Shown: positions 42,028 to 49,228 of the stretch, one piece after another | Layout of the letters: every line of letters starts with the position of its first letter | How positions within the stretch are numbered: the stretch's first letter is position 1 | Assembly (NCBI GenBank): GCA_009691415.1 | Contig: SICP01000010.1 | Span: 1 to 49,228 of the forward strand | Length of the DNA stretch: 49,228 nucleotides | From: Candidatus Margulisiibacteriota bacterium | Lineage (GTDB): Bacteria > Margulisbacteria > Marinamargulisbacteria > SXXA01 > SICP01 | Reading direction: 5' to 3' | The notes under the pieces: model-generated | Databases searched by the model: none | Seen by the model: the letters and a program-made list of their open reading frames with translations, nothing else | Told to the model about the DNA's origin: nothing | Position numbers and translations under genes: made by a program

Positions 42028-44248
42028 TCCCCAAAACCGCCAACCCATCCAAGTGCCCCGCAATGCGATATAAATACCCCCACGCTTTTTCTTTCAATCT
42101 CGATTGCTCATGAAACACGTCCAAAAAATGCATCGCAATATCCTGAAGCCCCGCTACGGTTACAACGATATCCCCAACATGCGACAACCCTTCCAAAGCA
42201 TCCGAAGAAACATCCCATTCTGAGGCACCCAATAAAGGCAACAACACCTCTTTGGCATGAGAAAAATCAGACAAAATAAGCGTACGTATCGCAAGACGTC
42301 TCGCACTCACATCCAAACCAGAAACAGCGTCTTCTTCAAATTCCACTACAATATTATCTACATGCAAAAACTCAATTTCCAAAGAAGGACAAAAAGAAAA
42401 TTTCTCGAAAACAGTTTGAAATAGTGGCCTATCCAAAGCCGCACCAAACAACAACGCAACTGCAGAAATCACAGATAGTGACGCACCAGATAGAACACTC
42501 TGACATAACTGATTACGCACCTCCCAATCACCGGTATCTTCATATAACACGTCTCTCAAAAACCCCACAATAGATCGTCCATACAACCCAGACAACACAC
42601 AAATAGCCGCATACGAAACCTCTACAACTGGATCCAAAACCTGACGGAATAACAACGCCTCTATTGCCGGCTCACGCGTTGAAGTACGCAAAACACGCAA
42701 CGCCAAAATCCGAACCCCCGCATCCTCAGAAGACAAAAAAGAAACAATGCGATGCGCCTGATCCCCAATCCCAATTTGATCTAAAACCCACAACACCATA
42801 CGCTGCCGACGGCCTTCCAAGCGCTCTAATAACATCAGTAAACTAGAACAAATTTCAGTATCAGCACAAGCCGCAAGAGCCAGCCCAGAGGCGACAGAGA
42901 CAGGCAATACCCGATCTTCTAACAACACACACAAACGCATCGTCGCATCCGAACGCGTAGCAGAAAAATAATTTCGAAAAGCCCCCGCTGCTACACACCG
43001 TATAGCGTCATCATCGGACATACACGCACGTTCCAACGCCGGCAACGCCAAGTCACCCAGACGTCCCAATAGATTTAAAAAATGGAGTTGTTCAGAAAGT
43101 GGCCCCTTCCCTTCAACAAAAGAAACCAACGTCGCTACAAAGCCTTTTGTCCAATCAGGCCAGTCCTCATCTTTACCGAGCAACAAACGCCATTCTGAGA
43201 ACACCTGCCCAGCGACAAACCATTCCCGATGTAGCACATCCGAAAATCCACCCTTTAAACGCGAAAGCTTTTGTACCAATTGCGCACCATCATCAATAGA
43301 TAAAGACCCCACCAAAAAACTCAAAAGTACGTCCCAATATTTCAAGCCTACTCTTGGTGCAATAAACTCCCAAGACAAGCCACTTGCAACCACGCCATAC
43401 AACATCCAATACACATGAGAAAAACGATACAGCCCATCCCAAACAAACTGCACAATACCCTGAGAAATAAGCGCTTCAACCAAATCTTGTTCACCCTCTT
43501 GCACAGAAAAAAAGAAACGGTCTTCTTCAATCATACCCAGTGCAGCTTGAAAAACGCGACGCGCAAGAACAAAAAAACTAGAATGTTCAGACGGAAAATT
43601 AGCAGTAAAGAAACGATCTATAATCTGAAATCGGGTTTCATAAACACCCTCTACAAATCCCAAACGATAATACAAAGCAACAAAAAAAACATCGTCGCGA
43701 ATCCAAGGGGGTACCTGCAAACAAGATCTAAAAAAGACCGGCGAGACCACCTCTCGAAGATCAACGCTAGAAAAAGGGGCCAACTGATACACTTTCACGT
43801 CCGAAGACACCGACAAAATCGACACCTCCTCTGCAGAAAGCCGACAATAGGGCACACCCAACGCATCCAATTCCGCCTGAAATCTCCCCTGCCCACCATA
43901 GGCAATAACATAAGCCCCTTCGGCAACCAATACAGCACTTGTATCGTGCGCCAAACAATAGGCATACCAATCCAAATCCAAAACAAAGGCATCAGGAAAT
44001 TGTGTTTGAAGAGAAGTTAACACAGCCGGAACAGCACCCAAAGGCACCATCACAATGACTCGAGACTCATACGTCAAGACAGAAAAAAGTAAGGGCGCGC
44101 TCGTCTCATGGACATGCCAAGAGGCATCCAAAACAGACTCTACCGACAAACCCTCCTGAGACACTTTTTCCACAGACACCGTCGGCCACATAAACGCAGA
44201 AACATAAGGGTGTAACCTAAAAGACAAACGAGAAAAGAAAGCGTTCAT
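42020..44248 (-). CDS. Large HEAT-repeat protein of unknown function
   Basis: A 742-residue soluble protein. From about residue 390 onward paired helices repeat every 30-40 residues (for example LPALERACMSDDDAIRCVAAGAF and HRIVSFLSSEDAGVRILALRVL), typical of HEAT repeats used for protein binding. The first 200 residues are an unrecognised mixed domain. Around 275-300, YRFSHVYWMLYGVVASGL resembles the helix that ends NACHT/STAND modules, but I see no Walker A or B. It lies between two U32 paralogues, divergent from one and convergent with the other. Confidence 0.8.
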   Translation of the reverse strand: MNAFFSRLSFRLHPYVSAFMWPTVSVEKVSQEGLSVESVLDASWHVHETSAPLLFSVLTYESRVIVMVPLGAVPAVLTSLQTQFPDAFVLDLDWYAYCLAHDTSAVLVAEGAYVIAYGGQGRFQAELDALGVPYCRLSAEEVSILSVSSDVKVYQLAPFSSVDLREVVSPVFFRSCLQVPPWIRDDVFFVALYYRLGFVEGVYETRFQIIDRFFTANFPSEHSSFFVLARRVFQAALGMIEEDRFFFSVQEGEQDLVEALISQGIVQFVWDGLYRFSHVYWMLYGVVASGLSWEFIAPRVGLKYWDVLLSFLVGSLSIDDGAQLVQKLSRLKGGFSDVLHREWFVAGQVFSEWRLLLGKDEDWPDWTKGFVATLVSFVEGKGPLSEQLHFLNLLGRLGDLALPALERACMSDDDAIRCVAAGAFRNYFSATRSDATMRLCVLLEDRVLPVSVASGLALAACADTEICSSLLMLLERLEGRRQRMVLWVLDQIGIGDQAHRIVSFLSSEDAGVRILALRVLRTSTREPAIEALLFRQVLDPVVEVSYAAICVLSGLYGRSIVGFLRDVLYEDTGDWEVRNQLCQSVLSGASLSVISAVALLFGAALDRPLFQTVFEKFSFCPSLEIEFLHVDNIVVEFEEDAVSGLDVSARRLAIRTLILSDFSHAKEVLLPLLGASEWDVSSDALEGLSHVGDIVVTVAGLQDIAMHFLDVFHEQSRLKEKAWGYLYRIAGHLDGLAVLGIN

Positions 44249-44293
44249 CCCTCCATTGTACTAATCAAGCACAAACGTTACCATACCAACTCT

Positions 44294-45451
44294 ATGCGAA
44301 TCACCACCTTTGCCGCAACAAAAAACGATATCACAACAGCACTTTCATCAGGCGCTACTCAGCTCATCTTAGAAGACCCCAAACTCTCTATTAGATGTTA
44401 TGCACCCCATACAAGTCCAGACTTCAGCACGCTCTGCAAATTAGCAGATCACGCCCGACACATACAACCTGACATAGAACTCAGTGTTAACTGTGACATA
44501 CTCGCACATGAACGACATTTCTCTCTACTAGAGACATTCCTTGAAACACTGCCAAAAGCAGGACTCAAAACGATTAGAATCCAAGATCCAGGCCTACAAC
44601 CTCTTATCAAAAACAGACTCCCAAAAGCGACGTTGCATTTAGCCACAGAAACAGGCAATCAAAATCTAGAAAGTATTCAGTACTACGCAAACTTATTCGC
44701 AAGACAAACGCTCTCAAACGAACTCCCCTCATCAGAAATTAAAAAAATTAAGAGTCCTGTCGAAATCCAAGTCCAAGGCCCCATTCTGATTCAATATTCC
44801 ACACGACGCTTCATGGCCGGCCATTACAACACCGAAACGTCCTCCAGAAAACTCGCCCAAGCTCACGAATATCCCGGCCGATCTTTCGTCTTTTACGACA
44901 ATCCCCATGGTCACTTCATGTATCTCTATTTCGACAAGTGTCTCCTTAAATCGATACCAGAATTAATCTCACTCAATCTAGAAAGTTGGCTCATCGATGC
45001 GAGAGGAGAATCTCCTGAGTATCTTCAAAAAAGCATACAATTCTATAAAGAAGCCTACGAAAATACCGACACATGGCAAGCAACCCCGGCCATTGAAACT
45101 CTAGAATCACTCTCCGGCCGCCCCCAAAAACCCGGCTTTTTCAAAGTCAACAAAACAGACCAACAACGTCGCAAACTTACACTCCCAGAAAACAACATCC
45201 ACGTCGGCACCGTGATCGATACCATCAATGGAAAAAATATCACACTAGAAGTGCATCATCCTTTCACAGTAAAGACCCCACTAGAGCTTATCTCTCCAGA
45301 AGGTAAAACGAGATCAACAACCATCACAACCCTACAAAACCTCTGGGGAGACACTTTAAACGAAGCCATTCCGGGCACCCTCATCCAACTCAATTGGCAA
45401 AAAGGTGCCCAGGTAAAAAGTAAATTAGTATCAAGCCCCCCAACCCCCTAA
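44294..45451 (+). CDS. Degenerate U32-family paralogue lacking the cluster cysteines
   Basis: A 385-residue protein that lines up with the U32 gene 2.3 kb upstream in length, N-terminal strand pattern, a middle QVQGPILIQYSTRRFMAGHY aligned with VHGxMCxxxSGxC, and a C-terminal barrel (HVGTVIDTINGKNITLEVHHPF against FIGTVKDIHPKKGIILEIKSPF). All four cluster cysteines are replaced. It may be a non-catalytic partner forming a heterodimer, in the way UbiU pairs with UbiV, except that UbiV keeps its cysteines. Its last residues (SPPTP) are coded by a hairpin repeat that spans the stop codon. Confidence 0.75.
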   Translation: MRITTFAATKNDITTALSSGATQLILEDPKLSIRCYAPHTSPDFSTLCKLADHARHIQPDIELSVNCDILAHERHFSLLETFLETLPKAGLKTIRIQDPGLQPLIKNRLPKATLHLATETGNQNLESIQYYANLFARQTLSNELPSSEIKKIKSPVEIQVQGPILIQYSTRRFMAGHYNTETSSRKLAQAHEYPGRSFVFYDNPHGHFMYLYFDKCLLKSIPELISLNLESWLIDARGESPEYLQKSIQFYKEAYENTDTWQATPAIETLESLSGRPQKPGFFKVNKTDQQRRKLTLPENNIHVGTVIDTINGKNITLEVHHPFTVKTPLELISPEGKTRSTTITTLQNLWGDTLNEAIPGTLIQLNWQKGAQVKSKLVSSPPTP

Positions 45452-45468
45452 AGGGAGCGGGGGGCTTG
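45432..45468. terminator. Hairpin spanning the stop codon, bidirectional terminator candidate
   Basis: CAAGCCCCCC and its exact reverse complement GGGGGGCTTG form a 10-bp stem around a 17-base loop that includes the TAA of the U32 paralogue. The hairpin lies between this gene and the convergent ndk. It looks like a dispersed repeat that has taken over the gene end. Confidence 0.65.
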
Positions 45469-45475
45469 CTCTTAC

Positions 45476-45877
45476 TTACCCAAAAAAGTTCTTAATTTCT
45501 CGCTGACCACTTTCCACACTGTCAGATGCATGAATAATATTATACGCAGTCGTCAATGCAAAATCGCCCCGAATCGTACCCGCATCTGCCTCAGCAGAAT
45601 TGGTCACACCCACCATCTTACGGATCGCACCAATCGCATTTTCGCCTACTAAAACCATTACAACCACCGGCCCTGACATGACATAAGATTTTAATTCTGG
45701 ATAAAAAGAACGCGCTACATGTTCCGCATAATGTCCATCCACCAACGCCTCAGTCAACACCTGCATCTCTAACTTCAAAAGGGTAAGGCCACGTTTCTCA
45801 AAACGACTCAAAACCTCACCCACCAACCCACGCGACACACCATCTGGCTTAATAAAAACTAACGATTGCTCAATCAT
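45476..45877 (-). CDS. ndk: Nucleoside diphosphate kinase
   Basis: A 133-residue enzyme that balances NTP pools through a phospho-His. The active-site His116 is in NIIHASDS; KPDGVSRGLVGEVLSRFEKRG and MSGPVVVMVL are standard. Length is slightly below the 140-150 of most bacterial enzymes, by a shorter C-terminus. AGGAG precedes the ATG. It follows argH by 27 bases on the same strand. Confidence 0.97.
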   Translation of the reverse strand: MIEQSLVFIKPDGVSRGLVGEVLSRFEKRGLTLLKLEMQVLTEALVDGHYAEHVARSFYPELKSYVMSGPVVVMVLVGENAIGAIRKMVGVTNSAEADAGTIRGDFALTTAYNIIHASDSVESGQREIKNFFG

Positions 45878-45904
45878 AACGAACTCCTATGTGAACTAAT
45901 AAGT

Positions 45905-47284
45905 TTATTTTAAAAGATCTTTAACCCTATCCAACTGCTCCTGCACTCGTACAAGTGCTGTTCCACCATACACAGATTTTGCATCTAATGCTGCCTGCAC
46001 AGTTAAGCATTCAAACACATCCGATTCAATACGCTCATCAAAGGCCTGAAGCTCTTCCAGAGTTAAAGATTCTAACGTCTTTTTACGCTCAATTGCCGAC
46101 AACACAACCGCACCCGTGATCTCGTGTGCTTCACGGAACGGCAACCCTTTTTTGACCAAATAATCTGCCAATTCTGTCGCCAAACAATAGCCATTAGCAA
46201 GCGCACGATCAATAGCCACTTGATTAAATTTCACCGTCAGCATCATACCTGCAAAAACCTCTAGAGTGGATGCAAGCGTATCAGCAGAATCAAACAACAA
46301 GCCTTTATCTTCTTGCAAATCACGATTATACGTCAACGGTAAGGCCTTAATCACATGCGTTAATGCCACCAAATTACCCAAAACACGACCCGCTTTTCCG
46401 CGTGCTAATTCTGCGATATCCGGATTTTTTTTCTGAGGCATAATCGAACTTCCCGTTGTAAACGTATCGCCAATTTCCACGATACCCGTCAACGGAGAAC
46501 TCCACAAAATAAGCTCTTCGCTTAACCGGCTAATATGGGTCATACAAATCGACGCAGCGGATAGAAACTCCATCATAAAATCACGATCCGAAACCGCATC
46601 CATGCTATTGGTACTCAACTTAGAAAAACCCAATTCGTCCGCGATAAATTGACGGTCCAAACCATAATTATTTCCGGCCAAAGCACCTGAACCCAACGGA
46701 CACACATCTGCCGCTACCCGCACCGCTTCAAACCGTGTTTGATCCCGCAACAACTGCTCTACATACACCAATAAATGATGGGACAACAACACCGGCTGTG
46801 CGGTTTGCAAATGTGTAAATCCAGGAAACGGAACACCCAAATGGGCCTCTGCCAAATCCACAAAAACACCACTTAATGTCTTTAATAAAAACAAAATTTC
46901 TTCGCACTCATCCATCACATACAACCGCACATCCGTAATCACCTGATCGTTACGAGACTTGCCAGTATGCAAACGCTTACCCAATTCGCCCAGCTCTTCC
47001 GTCACCAAGCGTTCGATGCGACTATGAATATCTTCGTCATCATGATCCCCACCCGGAATCTCTTCGACATCTTCAAATTGCGCAATTAAAAGTTCTAAAT
47101 AATCTGATACACGCAAATACTCTTCTTCAGAAAAAATCCCTGCTTTTTCAAGTGCCCCAGCATGCGCTAAATTGACTTTCAAGTCATACACAGCCAACCG
47201 AATATCCACCCACAACGAAAAACTATACTCACGTGCAACAGGATCTAACCCTTCACGAAAGCGGCCACCCCATAATTTTTTCAT
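45905..47284 (-). CDS. argH: Argininosuccinate lyase
   Basis: A 459-residue fumarase/aspartase-superfamily enzyme that releases arginine and fumarate from argininosuccinate. Signatures are [23 protein letters not shown] and the flexible loop [12 protein letters not shown] with the catalytic Ser. Its ATG overlaps the argG stop as ATGA, so the last two steps of arginine synthesis are coupled. No other arginine genes are in the window. Confidence 0.97.
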   Translation of the reverse strand: MKKLWGGRFREGLDPVAREYSFSLWVDIRLAVYDLKVNLAHAGALEKAGIFSEEEYLRVSDYLELLIAQFEDVEEIPGGDHDDEDIHSRIERLVTEELGELGKRLHTGKSRNDQVITDVRLYVMDECEEILFLLKTLSGVFVDLAEAHLGVPFPGFTHLQTAQPVLLSHHLLVYVEQLLRDQTRFEAVRVAADVCPLGSGALAGNNYGLDRQFIADELGFSKLSTNSMDAVSDRDFMMEFLSAASICMTHISRLSEELILWSSPLTGIVEIGDTFTTGSSIMPQKKNPDIAELARGKAGRVLGNLVALTHVIKALPLTYNRDLQEDKGLLFDSADTLASTLEVFAGMMLTVKFNQVAIDRALANGYCLATELADYLVKKGLPFREAHEITGAVVLSAIERKKTLESLTLEELQAFDERIESDVFECLTVQAALDAKSVYGGTALVRVQEQLDRVKDLLK

Positions 47285-48495
47285 AACGCACCCTTCCTGC
47301 TAACAATGCCTTTCACTTTCATTGGCAAGCCATAAATACGAATAAACCCAATCGCATCTTTTTGATCATAAAAATCCGTATCGGTAAACGACGCTAAATC
47401 CTGCACGTACAACGAATGAGGAGACGTTACCCCTGCAGAAACCACATTGCCTTTATACAATTTAAGCCGTACAGATCCCGTCGTATTGACATGTACCGCA
47501 TCAAAAAACGCATCCAGACTTTCCCGTAGCGGCGTAAACCAGCGGCCATCATACACCACATCCGCATACGTAATTGCCAGCCGATCTTTCTCTCGCATCG
47601 TATCGCGATCCAAAACCAATTGTTCTAATTTACGAATCGCTTCCACCAAAATCGTCCCGCCCGGCGTTTCATAAACTCCACGAGATTTTATACCAACGAG
47701 GCGATTCTCAACCATATCCAATTGACCAATCGCGTGCTCAGCACCAATACGATTCAACGTTTCCACCAATTCTACCGGCCCCAATTTTTGGCCATTTACA
47801 GCCACAGGAATTCCCTTCACAAAATCAACAGTCACATACTCCGGACGATCCAATGCCGCTTCCAAGGTTTTGGACAACGTATACACATCAGCCTCTGCTT
47901 CCAAAGACGGATCTTCGAGACTGCCCCCTTCATGACTAATATGCCAAATGTTACGGTCTTCCGAATAAATGCGTTTCTTTGATTGCGACACAGGCACGTT
48001 ATGCAACGCGGCATACTCCAAACAGGCCTCACGAGACGTCAACGTCCACTTCGCATCTTTCCATGGCGCCACAATCTGCAAGCTAGGATCCAACGCCATA
48101 AACGTCAATTCAAACCGCACCTGATCATTGCCTTTTCCAGTAGCGCCATGAGCTACCATAGTAGCGCCTTCTTTCTGCGCAATTTCCACCTGGCGTTTGG
48201 CAATCAAAGGACGACCAAAACTAGTGCCCAGCAAATATTTCCGTTCAAAAACAGCGCCTGCTTTTAAAGTCGGGAAAATAAAATCCACAATAAATTCTTC
48301 GCGCAAATCTTCAATATAAAGTTTAGAAGCACCGGTCTTCAAGGCCTTCTCTTCCAAGCCAGACAATTCATCCGCCTGCCCCAAATCCGCACACATTGCC
48401 ACAACGTCACAGTCATAATGTTCCTTCAACCACGGAATCATCACAGACGTATCCAACCCACCCGAATACGCTAAAACAACTTTTGGCTTAGCCAT
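47281..48495 (-). CDS. argG: Argininosuccinate synthase
   Basis: About 404 residues from ATG 48495, preceded by a strong AGGAGG; the frame to 48534 adds only a false leader. The ATP pyrophosphatase loop [10 protein letters not shown], the citrulline/aspartate site [13 protein letters not shown] and EGGSLEDPS are present. It joins citrulline and aspartate. First gene of argG-argH(-ndk). Confidence 0.97.
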   Translation of the reverse strand: MAKPKVVLAYSGGLDTSVMIPWLKEHYDCDVVAMCADLGQADELSGLEEKALKTGASKLYIEDLREEFIVDFIFPTLKAGAVFERKYLLGTSFGRPLIAKRQVEIAQKEGATMVAHGATGKGNDQVRFELTFMALDPSLQIVAPWKDAKWTLTSREACLEYAALHNVPVSQSKKRIYSEDRNIWHISHEGGSLEDPSLEAEADVYTLSKTLEAALDRPEYVTVDFVKGIPVAVNGQKLGPVELVETLNRIGAEHAIGQLDMVENRLVGIKSRGVYETPGGTILVEAIRKLEQLVLDRDTMREKDRLAITYADVVYDGRWFTPLRESLDAFFDAVHVNTTGSVRLKLYKGNVVSAGVTSPHSLYVQDLASFTDTDFYDQKDAIGFIRIYGLPMKVKGIVSRKGAL

Positions 48496-48573
48496 AAAAA
48501 AAACCTCCTGGAAATTAACGGTTATAAAAGCCAACAGTGTAGCATTTGAGCAAGAACGGGAAAAGATACGAGG

Positions 48574-49228
48574 CTACCACATCATGAAATTAGGGACATC
48601 CCCCCAAAATCCAGGAGCTGATGAAAACGCACTTATCTTAGGGGCACATATTGCACGCAATTCAGCTTTAAATTTAGAATGGCCTAAAAACAAACGCCAA
48701 TTATTTTTCAAAAGATGCGCCACAATAACGGGGACCTTCACATTTTTTTTGAGATCAAAAAGGATATCTTGTCTCTTTTGATTCTTATCAGTGGCGGAAA
48801 ACATCATACGAATTTTCTTTTCAAGTTCTTGAGTTTCAAGTCTAAGATCAAAAGGAACCGATGCAGAGGACGGCTCGTTTTTTAATTCTATTCCATCAAA
48901 AGGAGCAGAAGCAGAAGCCGGATCAGGAGCAGGAGAATAATTGCTAAACATAGAAACATCATCTGGTGAACCATACAGCGGTGTAACCTTCTCTCTAGGA
49001 GGAGAAGCAGGAGAAGCAGGAGAAGAACTCCTAACAGGTGCATTAAGTTTAGGAGACACCAACTCTAGAAATTTCATATGTAATTCTTCTAATTTTTCCG
49101 GCTTCTCACATAAGGAAGTTTTCACTTTGTTCCAAAAAATCCAATTTTTCAAAACAGCATAACCCAACACATTTACTTTATCAGCTTCCCTGAGACCAGA
49201 TTCTTTACCCAACACATGAAGAATAAAA
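48574..49228 (-). CDS. Unrecognised protein, 5' end cut by the window edge
   Basis: The frame is open to the last base of the window, so the N-terminus is missing; the GTG at 49215 is probably internal. At least 217 residues are coded. The visible part has a helical first 55 residues and a Pro/Ser-rich disordered middle with SPASPASPP and two related SAS-x-PFD segments (SASAPFDGIEL and SASVPFDLRLE). A compact C-terminal domain rich in Lys, Phe and Trp follows. I cannot assign it. It resembles the multi-part, low-complexity proteins in the accessory regions of this window. Confidence 0.6.
   Translation of the reverse strand, partial: FILHVLGKESGLREADKVNVLGYAVLKNWIFWNKVKTSLCEKPEKLEELHMKFLELVSPKLNAPVRSSSPASPASPPREKVTPLYGSPDDVSMFSNYSPAPDPASASAPFDGIELKNEPSSASVPFDLRLETQELEKKIRMMFSATDKNQKRQDILFDLKKNVKVPVIVAHLLKNNWRLFLGHSKFKAELRAICAPKISAFSSAPGFWGDVPNFMMW

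Noticed and set aside
43415-44020. A 201-residue plus-strand frame opposite the HEAT-repeat gene
   Set aside because: It is antisense to a protein with clear repeat periodicity, is rich in Arg/Lys/Asn and has no ribosome site.

Overview
The window is an almost fully coding stretch of a bacterial chromosome. Features typical of a Gram-negative, aerobic or microaerobic cell are a System II (ResB/CcsA) cytochrome c maturation cluster with a lipoprotein, a TatC-TatB-TatA export operon, a SUF iron-sulfur operon with an Rrf2 regulator, and a homodimeric-E1 pyruvate dehydrogenase operon. The phylum cannot be fixed from the sequence. The ResB/CcsA/lipoprotein trio and the plant-HCF101-like Mrp suggest something outside the well-studied Proteobacteria, and PVC-type lineages are one guess. 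Several small proteins with protease-like or kinase-like motifs would fit a host-associated life, but that is inference. The + strand is richer in C than G in most genes regardless of coding direction, and most genes lie on the minus strand, so the minus strand is probably the leading strand.

Layout: 1-2.9 kb holds the end of an unknown gene, a THUMP-type RNA methyltransferase, an RF1-domain release protein and a dicarboxylate/amino-acid symporter. 2.9-6.3 kb holds a trypsin-like protein, prmA, an unknown gene and a small putative papain-fold protein directly behind tRNA-Ser(UGA). 6.3-10 kb is a tightly coupled minus-strand run: RelA/SpoT-domain protein, a 77-residue partner, miaB, an HCF101-type mrp, then the tRNA. 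10-12.5 kb is an accessory island of hairpin repeats and MITE-like elements around a second papain-like gene and a divergent kinase-like gene. 12.5-19.5 kb is the suf operon (Rrf2, sufB, sufC, sufD, a PLP dehydratase, sufS, sufU, nfu). 19.5-27.6 kb has an unknown ORF, a single-gene AAA/DUF4143 cassette placed at the 3' end of lpd, lpd-aceF-aceE, and a divergent lipoate ligase. 27.6-31.5 kb has tatC-tatB-tatA, coaBC, rpoZ and gmk. 31.5-40.8 kb has an alanine-type symporter with a large inserted domain, an M20 peptidase, the cytochrome c maturation genes and a DUF255 protein. 40.8-45.5 kb has two U32-family paralogues around a HEAT-repeat protein. 45.5-49.2 kb has ndk, argH, argG and a truncated unknown gene.

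How the genes fit: SUF and Nfu would supply clusters to MiaB, and Mrp may also act as a cluster carrier. Lipoate ligase can charge the E2 of the adjacent pyruvate dehydrogenase. The cytochrome cluster and Tat export serve envelope redox proteins. The most unusual material is (i) the single-gene ATPase cassette flanked by a 28-bp repeat that regenerates the lpd 3' end, (ii) the RelA/SpoT-small protein-MiaB-Mrp-tRNA run, (iii) the MITE-bounded island, and (iv) a palindromic repeat plus 18-bp tandem repeats inside the coding linker of aceF.
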